64,000 nucleotides of DNA from Nocardioides panacis. GTDB taxonomy: Bacteria; Actinomycetota; Actinomycetes; Propionibacteriales; Nocardioidaceae. The stretch is taken from positions 1,302,001 through 1,366,000 of the forward strand of contig NZ_CP077062.1 in assembly GCF_019039255.1 (NCBI RefSeq), in the 5' to 3' direction. The position numbers and the translations under genes are program-made. Under the pieces are notes generated by a model. It saw only the letters and a program-made list of their open reading frames with translations, did no database searches and was not told where the DNA came from. The first letter of the stretch is position 1. The number at the start of each line of letters is the position of its first letter. This document shows, piece by piece, positions 40,441 to 48,598 of this stretch.

Positions 40441-43187
40441 ACGCGCGTCTCAACGCACCCCTCCGCGCCGCCGCCGTCGCGGCGGTGACCGCCGTGATCG
40501 CGTCGGTGGCCACCACGCCGGCGTACGCCTCCGACGGCGACGTCAAGGTCGTGAACACCGAGACGGTGCAGGTGTACACCTCGCCCAGCGGCCAGGTGCA
40601 GACCCGTCGCGTCTACGAGCAGCTGGCGATGACCGGCAAGGGCTCGGTCGACCTGAAGAACCCGATCTCGACCGACCACCTGCGCAACCTCGACGGCTTC
40701 GGCGGCTTCGACGTCAAGAACGGCGAGCAGCTCACCACGACCAGCGTCGACGGCGAGAAGAAGCTCCGCTCGGTCAGCAACTTCAACGGCAAGCTCCCGC
40801 TCGACGTCTCGGTGGCCTACAAGCTCGACGGCAAGAACGTGAAGCCGGGCGACGTCATCGGCAAGGACGGCAAGCTCGAGGTCGTCTACACCGTCGAGAA
40901 CGTCACCGGTGCGCCACAGGACGTCTCCTTCCCCGACGGCAAGGGCGGCACGGTCACCAAGACCGTCGACGTCCCGATCCCGATGGTCGGCTCGCTGAGC
41001 CTGGTCGCGCCCTCCACGTTCACCAACGTCTCCTCCCAGCAGGCGAACATCGCCGGTGACGGCAAGGGCGGCACCAAGCTGTCCTTCACGATGACGCTGT
41101 TCCCGCCGATCGGCTCGACGACCGCGGTGTTCGGCTACACCGCCGACGTCACGGACGGCGTGATCCCGCGCGCGGAGATCTCGGCGCTCCCGGTGAACCC
41201 GATGGAGAGCCCCACCTTCAAGTCCGCGGCCACCAGCTACAAGGGCGGCGCGGACACCGGTGCCGAGCTCACCGACGGTGCCACGCAGATCGACGGCAAC
41301 CTGCTCAAGCTGCGCGACGGCGCCGGCGACCTCCTCGCCGGGCTGATCAAGCTCCGGGACGGTGCCGGCCAGCTCAACGACGGTCTCGCCGGCTCCGCGG
41401 TCCCGGGCTCGGAGAAGCTCGCCCAGGGCGCCTCGGACCTGGACAACGGGCTGGGCCAGCTCAACTCGGGCGCCAAGAAGCTCGCCGCGGGCAACAGCGA
41501 GCTCAGCGGCGGCGCGAACCAGCTGTCCGCCGGCACCAAGAAGCTGAAGGCCGGCGCGAACAAGCTCTCGGCCGGTGCCACCAAGCTCTCGGCCGGCACG
41601 GGCACGGCGGCCAGCGGCAGCAAGCAGCTGTACGCCGGCACCAAGGACCTCAGCGCGGGCGCCACGAAGGTGTCGACCGGTGCCACCACGATCGACGGCT
41701 TCATGAAGCAGATCGCGACCGGTCAGGGCGACCTGCTCTCCGGCATCAAGCTGCTCGAGTCCGGGGTGCAGGCGCTGCCGGCCTCCGTCCGCACCCAGCT
41801 CTCGACGGACCAGCAGTACCAGGCGCTGCTCGGCGGCATGCAGAAGGTCGTGGACGGCATCGGCGACCCCACCGACGTCACGGACCCGGCGACCGGGAAG
41901 CCGGCCACCATCTTTGGCGGTCTCAACGCCATCCAGGCCGGACTGCGGGACCAGGTGAGCCCCGGTCTTGGCACGATCCTGGCGGGCCTCCCGGCGAAGC
42001 AGCAGGGACTCACCTGCGCCTCCTTGATCCTGAAGGACTTGACAGGCGGAGCGGATGCTCCCGGCGCGTGCTTCCCGCCCGGCAACGTGCGTCCGCCGTT
42101 GGCCGACGAGACGAACCCGTTCAACACTGGTGTGCTCAGCAACATGGCTACACAGCTGCAGGATGGCGCAACTGGTCTCGGCGACCTGTCGACCGGGCTC
42201 ACGGCCATCAAGCAGGCGGTGGACGGACAGTTCATTCCTGGCCTCGACCGTGTGAAGGGTGGGCTCATCAACCCCGGCGCTTCGGCCAACTGCGCCGTCG
42301 GCTCACAGACGGCCAGCCCCGCTGACGATTGTGGAGTCAAGCAGGCAGTCGGCTTCTTCAAGGCCAACATCCCGGTCCTCGTCGACGGCATCACCGGCTC
42401 GATCCAGACGTCCCTCCTGGCCGGCATCTCGGCTCCGGCCGGCGGTTGCACGGCCACCAGCAAGACGCTGGTCTGCGGTGCGGGCGCCCTGGCGTCCGGC
42501 GGCTCGGACCTCGCGGCCGGCACGGGTGACCTCGCCGCCGGCGCGGGCGACCTGTCCGCGGGTGCGTCGCTGCTGTCCAGCAAGACCGGCGAGCTCGCGG
42601 CCGGCCTCGGCCAGATCGACGGCGGCGCCGGCCAGCTCGCGGACGGTGCGGGTCAGCTCGCGGACGGCACCGACGAGCTCAACGCCGGTGGCACCAAGCT
42701 CGCCGACGGCGCGCGCCAGCTCAAGGACGGCTCCGGCCAGCTCGCGGACGGTGCGGGTGCGGCCAAGGACGGCTCGGGCCGGCTCGCGGACGGCGCCGGG
42801 CAGCTCTCGGACGGCCTGAAGGACGCGGCGGACGGCTCCGGCCAGCTCGTCGCGGGTCTGTCCACCGCCGCCGACGGTGCCCCGAAGCTCGTCGACGGCG
42901 CCCAGCGGCTGTCCGACGAGGGCACGAAGAAGCTCATCAGCGCCGGCACGACCACGGCGCAGAGCTACGGCGAGCTGTACGCCACGATGACGGCCGGCGC
43001 CAAGCGTGCGCAGACCGAGGACATGGCGTTCGGTGCTCCCACCGACGCGGTCGGCCTGACGGCGTACAGCTACGTCATCCAGGGCGACGACGGCGAGGGC
43101 GGCCGGAACCTCACCCGCGGCCTCGGTGGCCTGGCCATCCTGGGCGCGGGAGGCGCGGTGTTCGCGCTGCGTCGCCGCTTCATCTGA
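40437..43187 (+). CDS. Secreted, membrane-anchored protein with X-X-X-Leu-X-X-Gly heptad repeats (YhgE/Pip-like)
   Basis: A 916-residue exported protein: signal peptide (cleavage after TTPAYA, about residue 31), a beta-rich N-terminal domain to about residue 270, a first heptad block (279-421), a Cys-containing central part with six Cys (about 520-680), a second heptad block (683-831), and a C-terminal helix GLGGLAILGAGGAVFALRRR that should anchor it. There is no LPXTG. Such heptads occur in YhgE/Pip-type surface proteins. It is coupled by GTGA to the membrane protein before it and is followed by a strong terminator. A structural or export-related surface role is inferred. Confidence 0.8.
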   Translation: MNARLNAPLRAAAVAAVTAVIASVATTPAYASDGDVKVVNTETVQVYTSPSGQVQTRRVYEQLAMTGKGSVDLKNPISTDHLRNLDGFGGFDVKNGEQLTTTSVDGEKKLRSVSNFNGKLPLDVSVAYKLDGKNVKPGDVIGKDGKLEVVYTVENVTGAPQDVSFPDGKGGTVTKTVDVPIPMVGSLSLVAPSTFTNVSSQQANIAGDGKGGTKLSFTMTLFPPIGSTTAVFGYTADVTDGVIPRAEISALPVNPMESPTFKSAATSYKGGADTGAELTDGATQIDGNLLKLRDGAGDLLAGLIKLRDGAGQLNDGLAGSAVPGSEKLAQGASDLDNGLGQLNSGAKKLAAGNSELSGGANQLSAGTKKLKAGANKLSAGATKLSAGTGTAASGSKQLYAGTKDLSAGATKVSTGATTIDGFMKQIATGQGDLLSGIKLLESGVQALPASVRTQLSTDQQYQALLGGMQKVVDGIGDPTDVTDPATGKPATIFGGLNAIQAGLRDQVSPGLGTILAGLPAKQQGLTCASLILKDLTGGADAPGACFPPGNVRPPLADETNPFNTGVLSNMATQLQDGATGLGDLSTGLTAIKQAVDGQFIPGLDRVKGGLINPGASANCAVGSQTASPADDCGVKQAVGFFKANIPVLVDGITGSIQTSLLAGISAPAGGCTATSKTLVCGAGALASGGSDLAAGTGDLAAGAGDLSAGASLLSSKTGELAAGLGQIDGGAGQLADGAGQLADGTDELNAGGTKLADGARQLKDGSGQLADGAGAAKDGSGRLADGAGQLSDGLKDAADGSGQLVAGLSTAADGAPKLVDGAQRLSDEGTKKLISAGTTTAQSYGELYATMTAGAKRAQTEDMAFGAPTDAVGLTAYSYVIQGDDGEGGRNLTRGLGGLAILGAGGAVFALRRRFI
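41272..41700 (+). repeat. Heptad repeat block 1 (X-X-X-Leu-X-X-Gly)
   Basis: About twenty degenerate 21-base units coding segments such as LSAGATKLSAG and LKAGANKLSAG. The underlying codons are near-repeats too, so recombination could change the copy number. Confidence 0.75.
42484..42930 (+). repeat. Heptad repeat block 2 (X-X-X-Leu-X-X-Gly)
   Basis: A second set of 21-base units coding segments such as GAGQLADGAGQLADG and GSGQLADGAGAAKDG. It differs from block 1 by more acidic Asp-Gly units. Confidence 0.75.
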
Positions 43188-43202
43188 TCCAGCAGCAACA
43201 CG

Positions 43203-43232
43203 GAAGGGGCGCCGAGACATCGGCGCCCCTTC
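43203..43232. terminator. Rho-independent-type hairpin after the heptad protein gene
   Basis: 13-bp perfect arms (43203-43215 and 43220-43232) enclose GACA. The hairpin lies 15 bases after the stop and just before the end of the convergent DUF222 gene, so it can serve both. Confidence 0.85.
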
Positions 43233-43258
43233 TGCTGTTGAACGACAAGGGCAGGGGT

Positions 43259-44750
43259 TCAGGCGGCGAGCACGAAGCGGGCGAAGGCACGTTCGAGGGG
43301 GCTGAGAGAAGTGTCGGCGCGCTCGAGTGTCGGGCTCCACTCGAGAGGGCGGGTGCCGTGCTGGTCGACGCGCGTCCAGTAGCCGTGCGGGGTGCGCCAC
43401 AGGTAGACGCCCGGCACCGGCTGGTGGTGGCGCCATCCGCGGCCATGGGTCTTCACCCGGTGCCCGAACCGGGTCATCGGGCCGAGGTTCCCCGTCCGGG
43501 TTTGACCCGGGGGACCACCGCGGTCCGGCGACAGGTAGGCGATGGTGTGGTCCAGGTCCGGCTCGGCCTGGGTCTGGGTCTGGGAGAAGGGGAACACGCT
43601 CGTCGGCCTGCTCAGCCTGAGCGCCTCCCGCATCGCGGTGGGGATCTCGTGGGTGTCGACCGGGAGCTGGTCGCGCAGGTCGAGGACCGGGCGGACCGTC
43701 ACCCGGCAGTGCCCCAGCAGGTCGCGCACCTGCTGGGCCGTCACCACCCCCACCGAGCCCGCGCCGCCGGTGCCGCCGCAGACGGCGACCCCGTGGCCGG
43801 TCCGCAGGGCCTCCTCGCTGATCCGCACGTAGAGCACCGCCTTCGGACGTAGCCGGTCCGGGTCGACGGGGAACGGCACCGGGCTGGCCACCGAAGGGCC
43901 GCCGCACGTCGGGCACTCCGGCCCGGTCGGATCGTCCGGCAGCGGCTCGTCGGGGTCGACCGGTGCGAGCGCGGCGTGCCGCTGCAGCATCGCGAGCGCC
44001 AGTGCGGGCTGGGCGAGGATCCCCAGCGCCTTGGAGCGGCGTACGTCGACCGGGTCGGTGTCGCCCTCGTCGGCGAGGCACGCCGCGATCCGGTCGCACG
44101 TCGCGACGAGGAAGATCACGTCGCTCGCGTTGGCCCGCACGATCAGGGTCTTCAACCTGAACTCGTCGGACTGGCCGGTGGTCACGAACCTGTCCAGAGC
44201 GCGCGCCAGGCGCCTGGCCTGCGCAGCCTCGGGGTCGGACTCGATGATCCGGGCCTCGACCAGCGCGGTGAACCGGGTCCAGGGCAGCGAGTCGACGTAG
44301 GGGGGTCACGGCAGCGTCGACCGCCCGGGCCTGGGACGGCGACAGGCCGGCGGCGCCGGTCAGCCGCGCGACCTTGCGGGCCTTCCACACCCGGCCCTTG
44401 CCGGCGCCCAACGCCGCCCACAAGGCGGGGTGCCGGTGGCGCAGGTCCAGCGCGTCCCGGATCAGGTGCTCCGCCCCGATCGGGCTGGTGCCGAGCAGCA
44501 CCCCGAGCTGGGCACAGGCGAACTCGGCCACCAGCGGCGTGCCGTCCCCACCGCCGCGCTTGGCCCGCTCCATGCCGGCGAGCACCGGGCCGCTCCGGAC
44601 CGGCACGGTGTGCTCGTCGTGCAGGTCCGCCCAGTGCGCAGCCAGGACGAGTTCGCGCCACTCCGCCTCCCGCAGGTCGGCCTGGGTGCCCGTGATCGCC
44701 CGACACGCCGTGTCGGCGTCCAGGTCAGCGATCCACGTGGTGTCGAACAT
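43259..44750 (-). CDS. DUF222 / HNH endonuclease-domain protein (13E12-type), frameshifted as sequenced, SOS-controlled
   Basis: The N-terminal DUF222 part (FDTTWIADLDADTACRAITG; GVLLGTSPIGAEHLIRDAL; KARKVARLTGAAGLSP) and the C-terminal HNH-like part (DHTIAYLSPDRGGPPGQT; NLGPMTRFGHRVKTHG) are in different frames. They join at a six-G run (44300-44305, plus strand); with five Gs the sequence reads AVTPYVDSLPWTRF and gives 496 residues. The HNH part is the Cys-poor variant. These multicopy actinobacterial proteins are putative nucleases related to the mycobacterial 13E12 family. A perfect SOS box overlaps the start codon. Confidence 0.85.
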
Positions 44751-44758
44751 GTGTTCGA
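44743..44758. promoter_or_regulatory. LexA (SOS) box TCGAAC-ATGT-GTTCGA
   Basis: A perfect match to the actinobacterial SOS box TCGAACN4GTTCGA. On the minus strand it covers the gap between TAGAAT (44763-44758) and ATG 44750, so LexA would sit over the start point of a leaderless transcript. Confidence 0.85.
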
Positions 44759-44819
44759 TTCTATCTCGTCCATGGGACTCCGTCGAGAGAGATTCCCGTT
44801 GTCCACAAGGGAATCCAGG

Positions 44820-45609
44820 TCAGCCCAGCGTCGCGCTGACGATCGCCGTACCCGGGACCAGGGCGCCGCGCTCCGGTCCCCAGCCGCCCCAGACCCGGTC
44901 GTGCCCGACGGGCCACTCCGGCTCGATCAGCCCGGTGATCCGGAACCCGGTCCGTGCGAGGTGCCCGACCCAGTCACCGAGCGTGCGGTGGTGCTCGGCG
45001 TAGGTGACCCGGCCCTCGTCGTCCTCCTCGACGTACGGCGTGCGGTCCCAGTAGGAGCTGGTGACCACCAGACCCTCGCGGCTGGGGTCGTCCGGCATCG
45101 TCCAGCGGACCGGGTGGGTGACCGAGAAGGCGAACCGGCCGCCCGGGCGGAGCACCCGCGCGGCCTCGCCGACGGCCCGTCCGGCGTCGGCCACGAACTG
45201 CAGCGCCCCGAACGCGGAGAACACCACGTCGAACGCGTCGTCGGGGAACGGCAGCGCGGTCGCCGTACCCGCCACCACCGGGAACCGGACGCCGGTCTCG
45301 TCGTCGATGCGCCGGGAGTGCTGGAGCTGACGGGTGCTGAGGTCGAGACCGACGGCCCGGGCCCCGTGGCTGGTCAGCCAGCGCGCGCACTGGCCGGCCC
45401 CGCAGCCGACCTCGAGCACCAGGCTGCCGGCGACGTCACCGAGCACCCGCGCGTCGCCCTCGTCGACCCCCCTCGGGGCACCAGATGAATCCCACGTCGC
45501 GGAGGAACTCCCCGTGGGTGGCTTGGTACTCGTCGGCGTAGGCGTCCCAGTCGCGACGGTTGGCGCGCTGGGTGTCTGCCTCCGAGACCGTACGACGGGC
45601 GGGCTGCAT
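44820..45609 (-). CDS. SAM-dependent methyltransferase (class I), frameshifted as sequenced
   Basis: A class I methyltransferase with LVLEVGCGAGQCARWL (SAM-binding motif I), AVGLDLSTRQL, ALPFPDDAFDVVFSAFGALQ and LRPGGRFAFSVTHPV, typical of the UbiE/type 11 group. The N-terminus (RRDWDAYADEYQATHGEFL) is in another frame; six Cs on the plus strand (45467-45472) where five are needed cause the break. Corrected, WCPEGVDEGDARVL joins the parts and gives 262 residues. TATCGT lies 6 nt before ATG 45609, so it is probably leaderless. The substrate is unknown. Confidence 0.85.
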
Positions 45610-45621
45610 GCGCCGACGATA
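45610..45621 (-). promoter_or_regulatory. -10 hexamer TATCGT, leaderless-type, for the methyltransferase
   Basis: TATCGT on the minus strand (45621-45616) is followed by 6 nt and then ATG 45609. CAGCAT (45639-45644) lies 7 nt before the divergent GTG 45652 and may play the same role there. Confidence 0.5.
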
Positions 45622-45651
45622 GTGCGTGCCCCGACTGGCAGCATCAGGGTC

Positions 45652-46545
45652 GTGGACGGCTACGGACTCCGGCCCCTCGCGGGTGGGCACAGCGGCGAGA
45701 CGTTCCTCGCCGAGGCGGCGGGGGAGCGCACCGTGGTGCGGATCTACGCCGAGCGCGGCCGGGCGCGCGGGCCCGAGGCGCCGCACGTCGACGCTGCGGT
45801 CCTGGGGCTGGTGCGCGGGCTGCTGCCGGTGCCCGAGGTGCTCGACGTCCGCCGGCCCGACGCCACGACCGGTGCGCCCGGCCTGCTGGTCACCTCCTTC
45901 GTGCCGGGGGAGCGGCTCGACCTGCTGCTGCCGGGGCTCGACGAGACCTCGCGCGCGGCGGTCGGCCGCAGCGTCGGCGTCGTGCTCGGACGGCTGGCGA
46001 TGATGCCCTTGCCGCGGCCCGGCCTGTTCGTCGACGGCGACCTCCGGGTCGAGCCGCTCCCGGCCGGCGACCTGGTGGACTTCGTGGAGGCGCACCGGCC
46101 CGGGTCCGCCCTCGAGCAGTGGGCCGACGCCGCGTACGACGGGCTGCTGCAGGTCGCGGACGCGGCCCAGCAGCTCCTGGACGCCGTACGGCGCACGTGC
46201 CTGGTGCACAGCGACCTGAACCCGAAGAACCTGCTGGTCGACCCGCGCACCCTCGCGGTCACCGGGGTGCTGGACTGGGAGTTCGCGCACGCCGGGATGC
46301 CGGTCACCGACCTGGGCAACCTGCTCCGGTTCGACCGCGACCCGGCGTTCGCGGGCGCGGTGCTGGCGACGTACACCGAGCACGTGGCCGACGCCCCCGA
46401 CGACGTGCTGGACCTGGCCCGGGCGGCCGACCTGTACGCCCTGGTCGACCTCGCCGCCCGGCGGACGGACAACCCGGTCGCCGAGCGGGCGCACCGGCGG
46501 CTCGCCGCGATCGCCGCGAGCGGGGACCTGCACGCGGAGGACTGA
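45652..46545 (+). CDS. Aminoglycoside phosphotransferase (APH)-fold kinase
   Basis: A 297-residue protein-kinase-like phosphotransferase. N-lobe: LRPLAGGHSGETFLAE and RTVVRIYAER. The catalytic loop is CLVHSDLNPKNLLVD (Asp as catalytic base, Asn as metal ligand), followed by the metal-binding Asp in GVLDWEFAHAGMPVTDLGNLL. Relatives phosphorylate aminoglycosides, homoserine, choline, maltose and other small molecules, so a role in antibiotic resistance is not implied. It is divergent from the methyltransferase with only 42 bases between. Confidence 0.85.
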   Translation: MDGYGLRPLAGGHSGETFLAEAAGERTVVRIYAERGRARGPEAPHVDAAVLGLVRGLLPVPEVLDVRRPDATTGAPGLLVTSFVPGERLDLLLPGLDETSRAAVGRSVGVVLGRLAMMPLPRPGLFVDGDLRVEPLPAGDLVDFVEAHRPGSALEQWADAAYDGLLQVADAAQQLLDAVRRTCLVHSDLNPKNLLVDPRTLAVTGVLDWEFAHAGMPVTDLGNLLRFDRDPAFAGAVLATYTEHVADAPDDVLDLARAADLYALVDLAARRTDNPVAERAHRRLAAIAASGDLHAED

Positions 46546-46555
46546 GCGGTCCGGG

Positions 46556-46586
46556 TTGGACTCGGGTCGACGACCTTGCGTATCCT
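46556..46586 (+). promoter_or_regulatory. rpsA promoter: TTGGAC-N19-TATCCT
   Basis: TATCCT at 46581 is a good -10 and TTGGAC at 46556 a reasonable -35, with spacing slightly long. The leader to ATG 46751 is about 158 bases, the longest in the window, and could carry translational control of S1. Confidence 0.5.
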
Positions 46587-46750
46587 GTGGGATGCGCAGG
46601 GGTCTGCCGGAGTCTCAGACAGAGCAGGTTCTCGCTCGCTATCAGTCGATGGTCCCATTCGTCCGTCGGCGGTCCATGATCCATTGGTAGTGAAACCGGG
46701 CTTCTCGCGCGTCCGCACAACATCATCCATCCCAAGGAATCCGCTCCCCT

Positions 46751-48247
46751 ATGACGATCACCCCCACTCTCTCGGACGCACCGCAGGTCGCGATCAACGA
46801 CATCGGGTCCGAAGAGGACTTCCTCGCAGCCATCGACGCCACGATCAAGTACTTCAACGATGGCGACATCGTCGAGGGCACCATCGTGAAGGTCGACCGC
46901 GACGAGGTCCTGCTCGACATCGGCTACAAGACCGAGGGCGTCATCCCCTCGCGTGAGCTGTCGATCAAGCACGACGTCGACCCCTCCGAGGTCGTCGCCG
47001 TCGGCGACAAGGTCGAGGCCCTGGTCCTCCAGAAGGAGGACAAGGAAGGCCGCCTGATCCTGTCCAAGAAGCGCGCCCAGTACGAGCGCGCCTGGGGCAC
47101 CATCGAGCAGGTCAAGGAAGAGGACGGCGTCGTCACCGGCACCGTCATCGAGGTCGTCAAGGGTGGTCTCATCCTGGACATCGGCCTCCGCGGCTTCCTG
47201 CCCGCCTCCCTCGTCGAGATGCGTCGCGTCCGCGACCTCCAGCCGTACGTCGGCAAGGAGCTCGAGGCGAAGATCATCGAGCTCGACAAGAACCGCAACA
47301 ACGTCGTGCTCTCGCGTCGTGCGTGGCTCGAGCAGACCCAGTCCGAGGTGCGTCAGGGCTTCCTGACCCAGCTCCAGAAGGGTCAGATCCGCAAGGGCGT
47401 CGTCTCCTCCATCGTCAACTTCGGTGCGTTCGTGGACCTCGGCGGCGTCGACGGCCTGGTGCACGTCTCCGAGCTGTCGTGGAAGCACATCGACCACCCG
47501 AGCGAGGTCGTCGCCGTGGGCGACGAGGTCACCGTCGAGGTCCTCGACGTGGACATGGACCGCGAGCGTGTCTCCCTGTCGCTGAAGGCGACGCAGGAGG
47601 ACCCGTGGCAGCACTTCGCCCGGACCCACCAGATCGGCCAGATCGTCCCGGGCAAGGTCACCAAGCTGGTGCCGTTCGGTTCGTTCGTGCGTGTCGAGGA
47701 GGGCATCGAGGGCCTGGTGCACATCTCCGAGCTCGCCGAGCGTCACGTCGAGATCCCCGAGCAGGTCGTCCAGGTCAACGACGACGTCATGGTCAAGATC
47801 ATCGACATCGACCTCGAGCGTCGCCGGATCTCGCTGTCGCTCAAGCAGGCCAACGAGACCGCCACGGCCGCCGAGGGTGAGGAGTTCGACCCGACGCTGT
47901 ACGGCATGACCGCGTCGTACGACGAGCAGGGCAACTACATCTACCCGGAGGGCTTCGACCCGGAGACCGGCGAGTGGCTCGAGGGGTTCGACGAGCAGCG
48001 CGGCATCTGGGAAGAGCAGTACGCCAAGGCGCACGCCCGCTGGGAGGCGCACGTCAAGCAGCAGGCCGAGGCCGCCAAGGCGGAGGTCGAGGCCGGCGAG
48101 GCGACGTCGTACTCCTCCGAGCAGCCGAGCACCAGCACCGGCAGCAGCAGCGACGACGGCGCGGGCAGCACCGAGGTCGCGGGCTCGCTCGCGTCCGACG
48201 AGGCGCTGCAGGCGCTCCGCGAGAAGCTCACGGGCGGCCAGGCCTGA
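46751..48247 (+). CDS. rpsA: 30S ribosomal protein S1
   Basis: A 498-residue S1 with four S1 RNA-binding domains, at roughly residues 36-105, 123-188, 209-277 and 294-363 (GDIVEGTIVKVDRDEVLLDI; GVVSSIVNFGAFVDLGGVDG; VPGKVTKLVPFGSFVRVEEG). After the last domain comes an acidic region and a Ser/Gly-rich tail ending ALREKLTGGQA. Four domains instead of six is normal for actinobacteria. Codon use is strongly biased, as expected of a highly expressed gene. AAGGA precedes the ATG by about 12 bases. Confidence 0.98.
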   Translation: MTITPTLSDAPQVAINDIGSEEDFLAAIDATIKYFNDGDIVEGTIVKVDRDEVLLDIGYKTEGVIPSRELSIKHDVDPSEVVAVGDKVEALVLQKEDKEGRLILSKKRAQYERAWGTIEQVKEEDGVVTGTVIEVVKGGLILDIGLRGFLPASLVEMRRVRDLQPYVGKELEAKIIELDKNRNNVVLSRRAWLEQTQSEVRQGFLTQLQKGQIRKGVVSSIVNFGAFVDLGGVDGLVHVSELSWKHIDHPSEVVAVGDEVTVEVLDVDMDRERVSLSLKATQEDPWQHFARTHQIGQIVPGKVTKLVPFGSFVRVEEGIEGLVHISELAERHVEIPEQVVQVNDDVMVKIIDIDLERRRISLSLKQANETATAAEGEEFDPTLYGMTASYDEQGNYIYPEGFDPETGEWLEGFDEQRGIWEEQYAKAHARWEAHVKQQAEAAKAEVEAGEATSYSSEQPSTSTGSSSDDGAGSTEVAGSLASDEALQALREKLTGGQA

Positions 48248-48282
48248 TCGGCTGACCCCCGCGGAAGCGGACTGAACGACCG

Positions 48283-48320
48283 GAAGGGCCCGGTCACCCG
48301 TGAGGGTGACCGGGCCCTTC
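48283..48320. terminator. Strong hairpin terminator after rpsA
   Basis: 17-bp perfect arms (48283-48299 and 48304-48320) with a GTGA loop lie about 35 bases past the rpsA stop. It also faces the end of the convergent small gene at 48338. Confidence 0.9.
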
Positions 48321-48337
48321 TGCGTCCCCGAACGGGG

Positions 48338-48505
48338 TCAGGCGAAGTGGGAGTACCGCTCGAAGTCGTCGGCGGGGTGGCTGCGCGGCGGGGTGCGGTG
48401 CCGCAGCGAGACGCCGTCGTTGGCGACGAAGTGCACGAGCGCGAAGACCAGGTAGGCCGTGGCAAGGATGACGAAGACCGTCGCGAGGAAGGGAAGAATG
48501 TTCAT
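48338..48505 (-). CDS. 55-residue single-helix membrane protein
   Basis: A small gene coding MNILPFLATVFVILATAY and onward: one membrane helix (residues 3-28), then a short polar tail (SLRHRTPPRSHPADDFERYS). An in-frame ATG at 48517 would add four residues; neither start has a good ribosome-binding site. It is divergent from the GlxA-type regulator, and its upstream region holds the TGCCA/TGGCA repeats that may bind that regulator. Function unknown; the clear helix and conserved-looking layout argue for a real gene. Confidence 0.55.
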   Translation of the reverse strand: MNILPFLATVFVILATAYLVFALVHFVANDGVSLRHRTPPRSHPADDFERYSHFA

Positions 48506-48533
48506 GGCAGTAATCATGCTCGGCACCAGATCC

Positions 48534-48588
48534 TGCCACCAGTGGCAGCAATGACAGAGTGCATCGATTTCCTGCCAACCTTGTGGCA
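48534..48588. promoter_or_regulatory. Two TGCCA...TGGCA inverted repeats between the small gene and glxA-like regulator
   Basis: TGCCACCAGTGGCA (48534-48547) and TGCCA-N6-TGGCA (48573-48588) share half-sites. The second runs into CATCCT (48587-48592), a -10-like hexamer 6 nt before ATG 48599. They are candidate autoregulatory operators. Confidence 0.5.
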
Positions 48589-48598
48589 TCCTGGTCCC

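Noticed and set aside
41272-42930. CRISPR-like or satellite repeat array
   Set aside because: The periodicity is 21 bases and fully coding; units vary as protein heptads do, and there are no unique spacers.
45652-46545. Aminoglycoside resistance gene
   Set aside because: Only the general APH fold is visible; many such kinases act on ordinary metabolites and there is no resistance-gene context.
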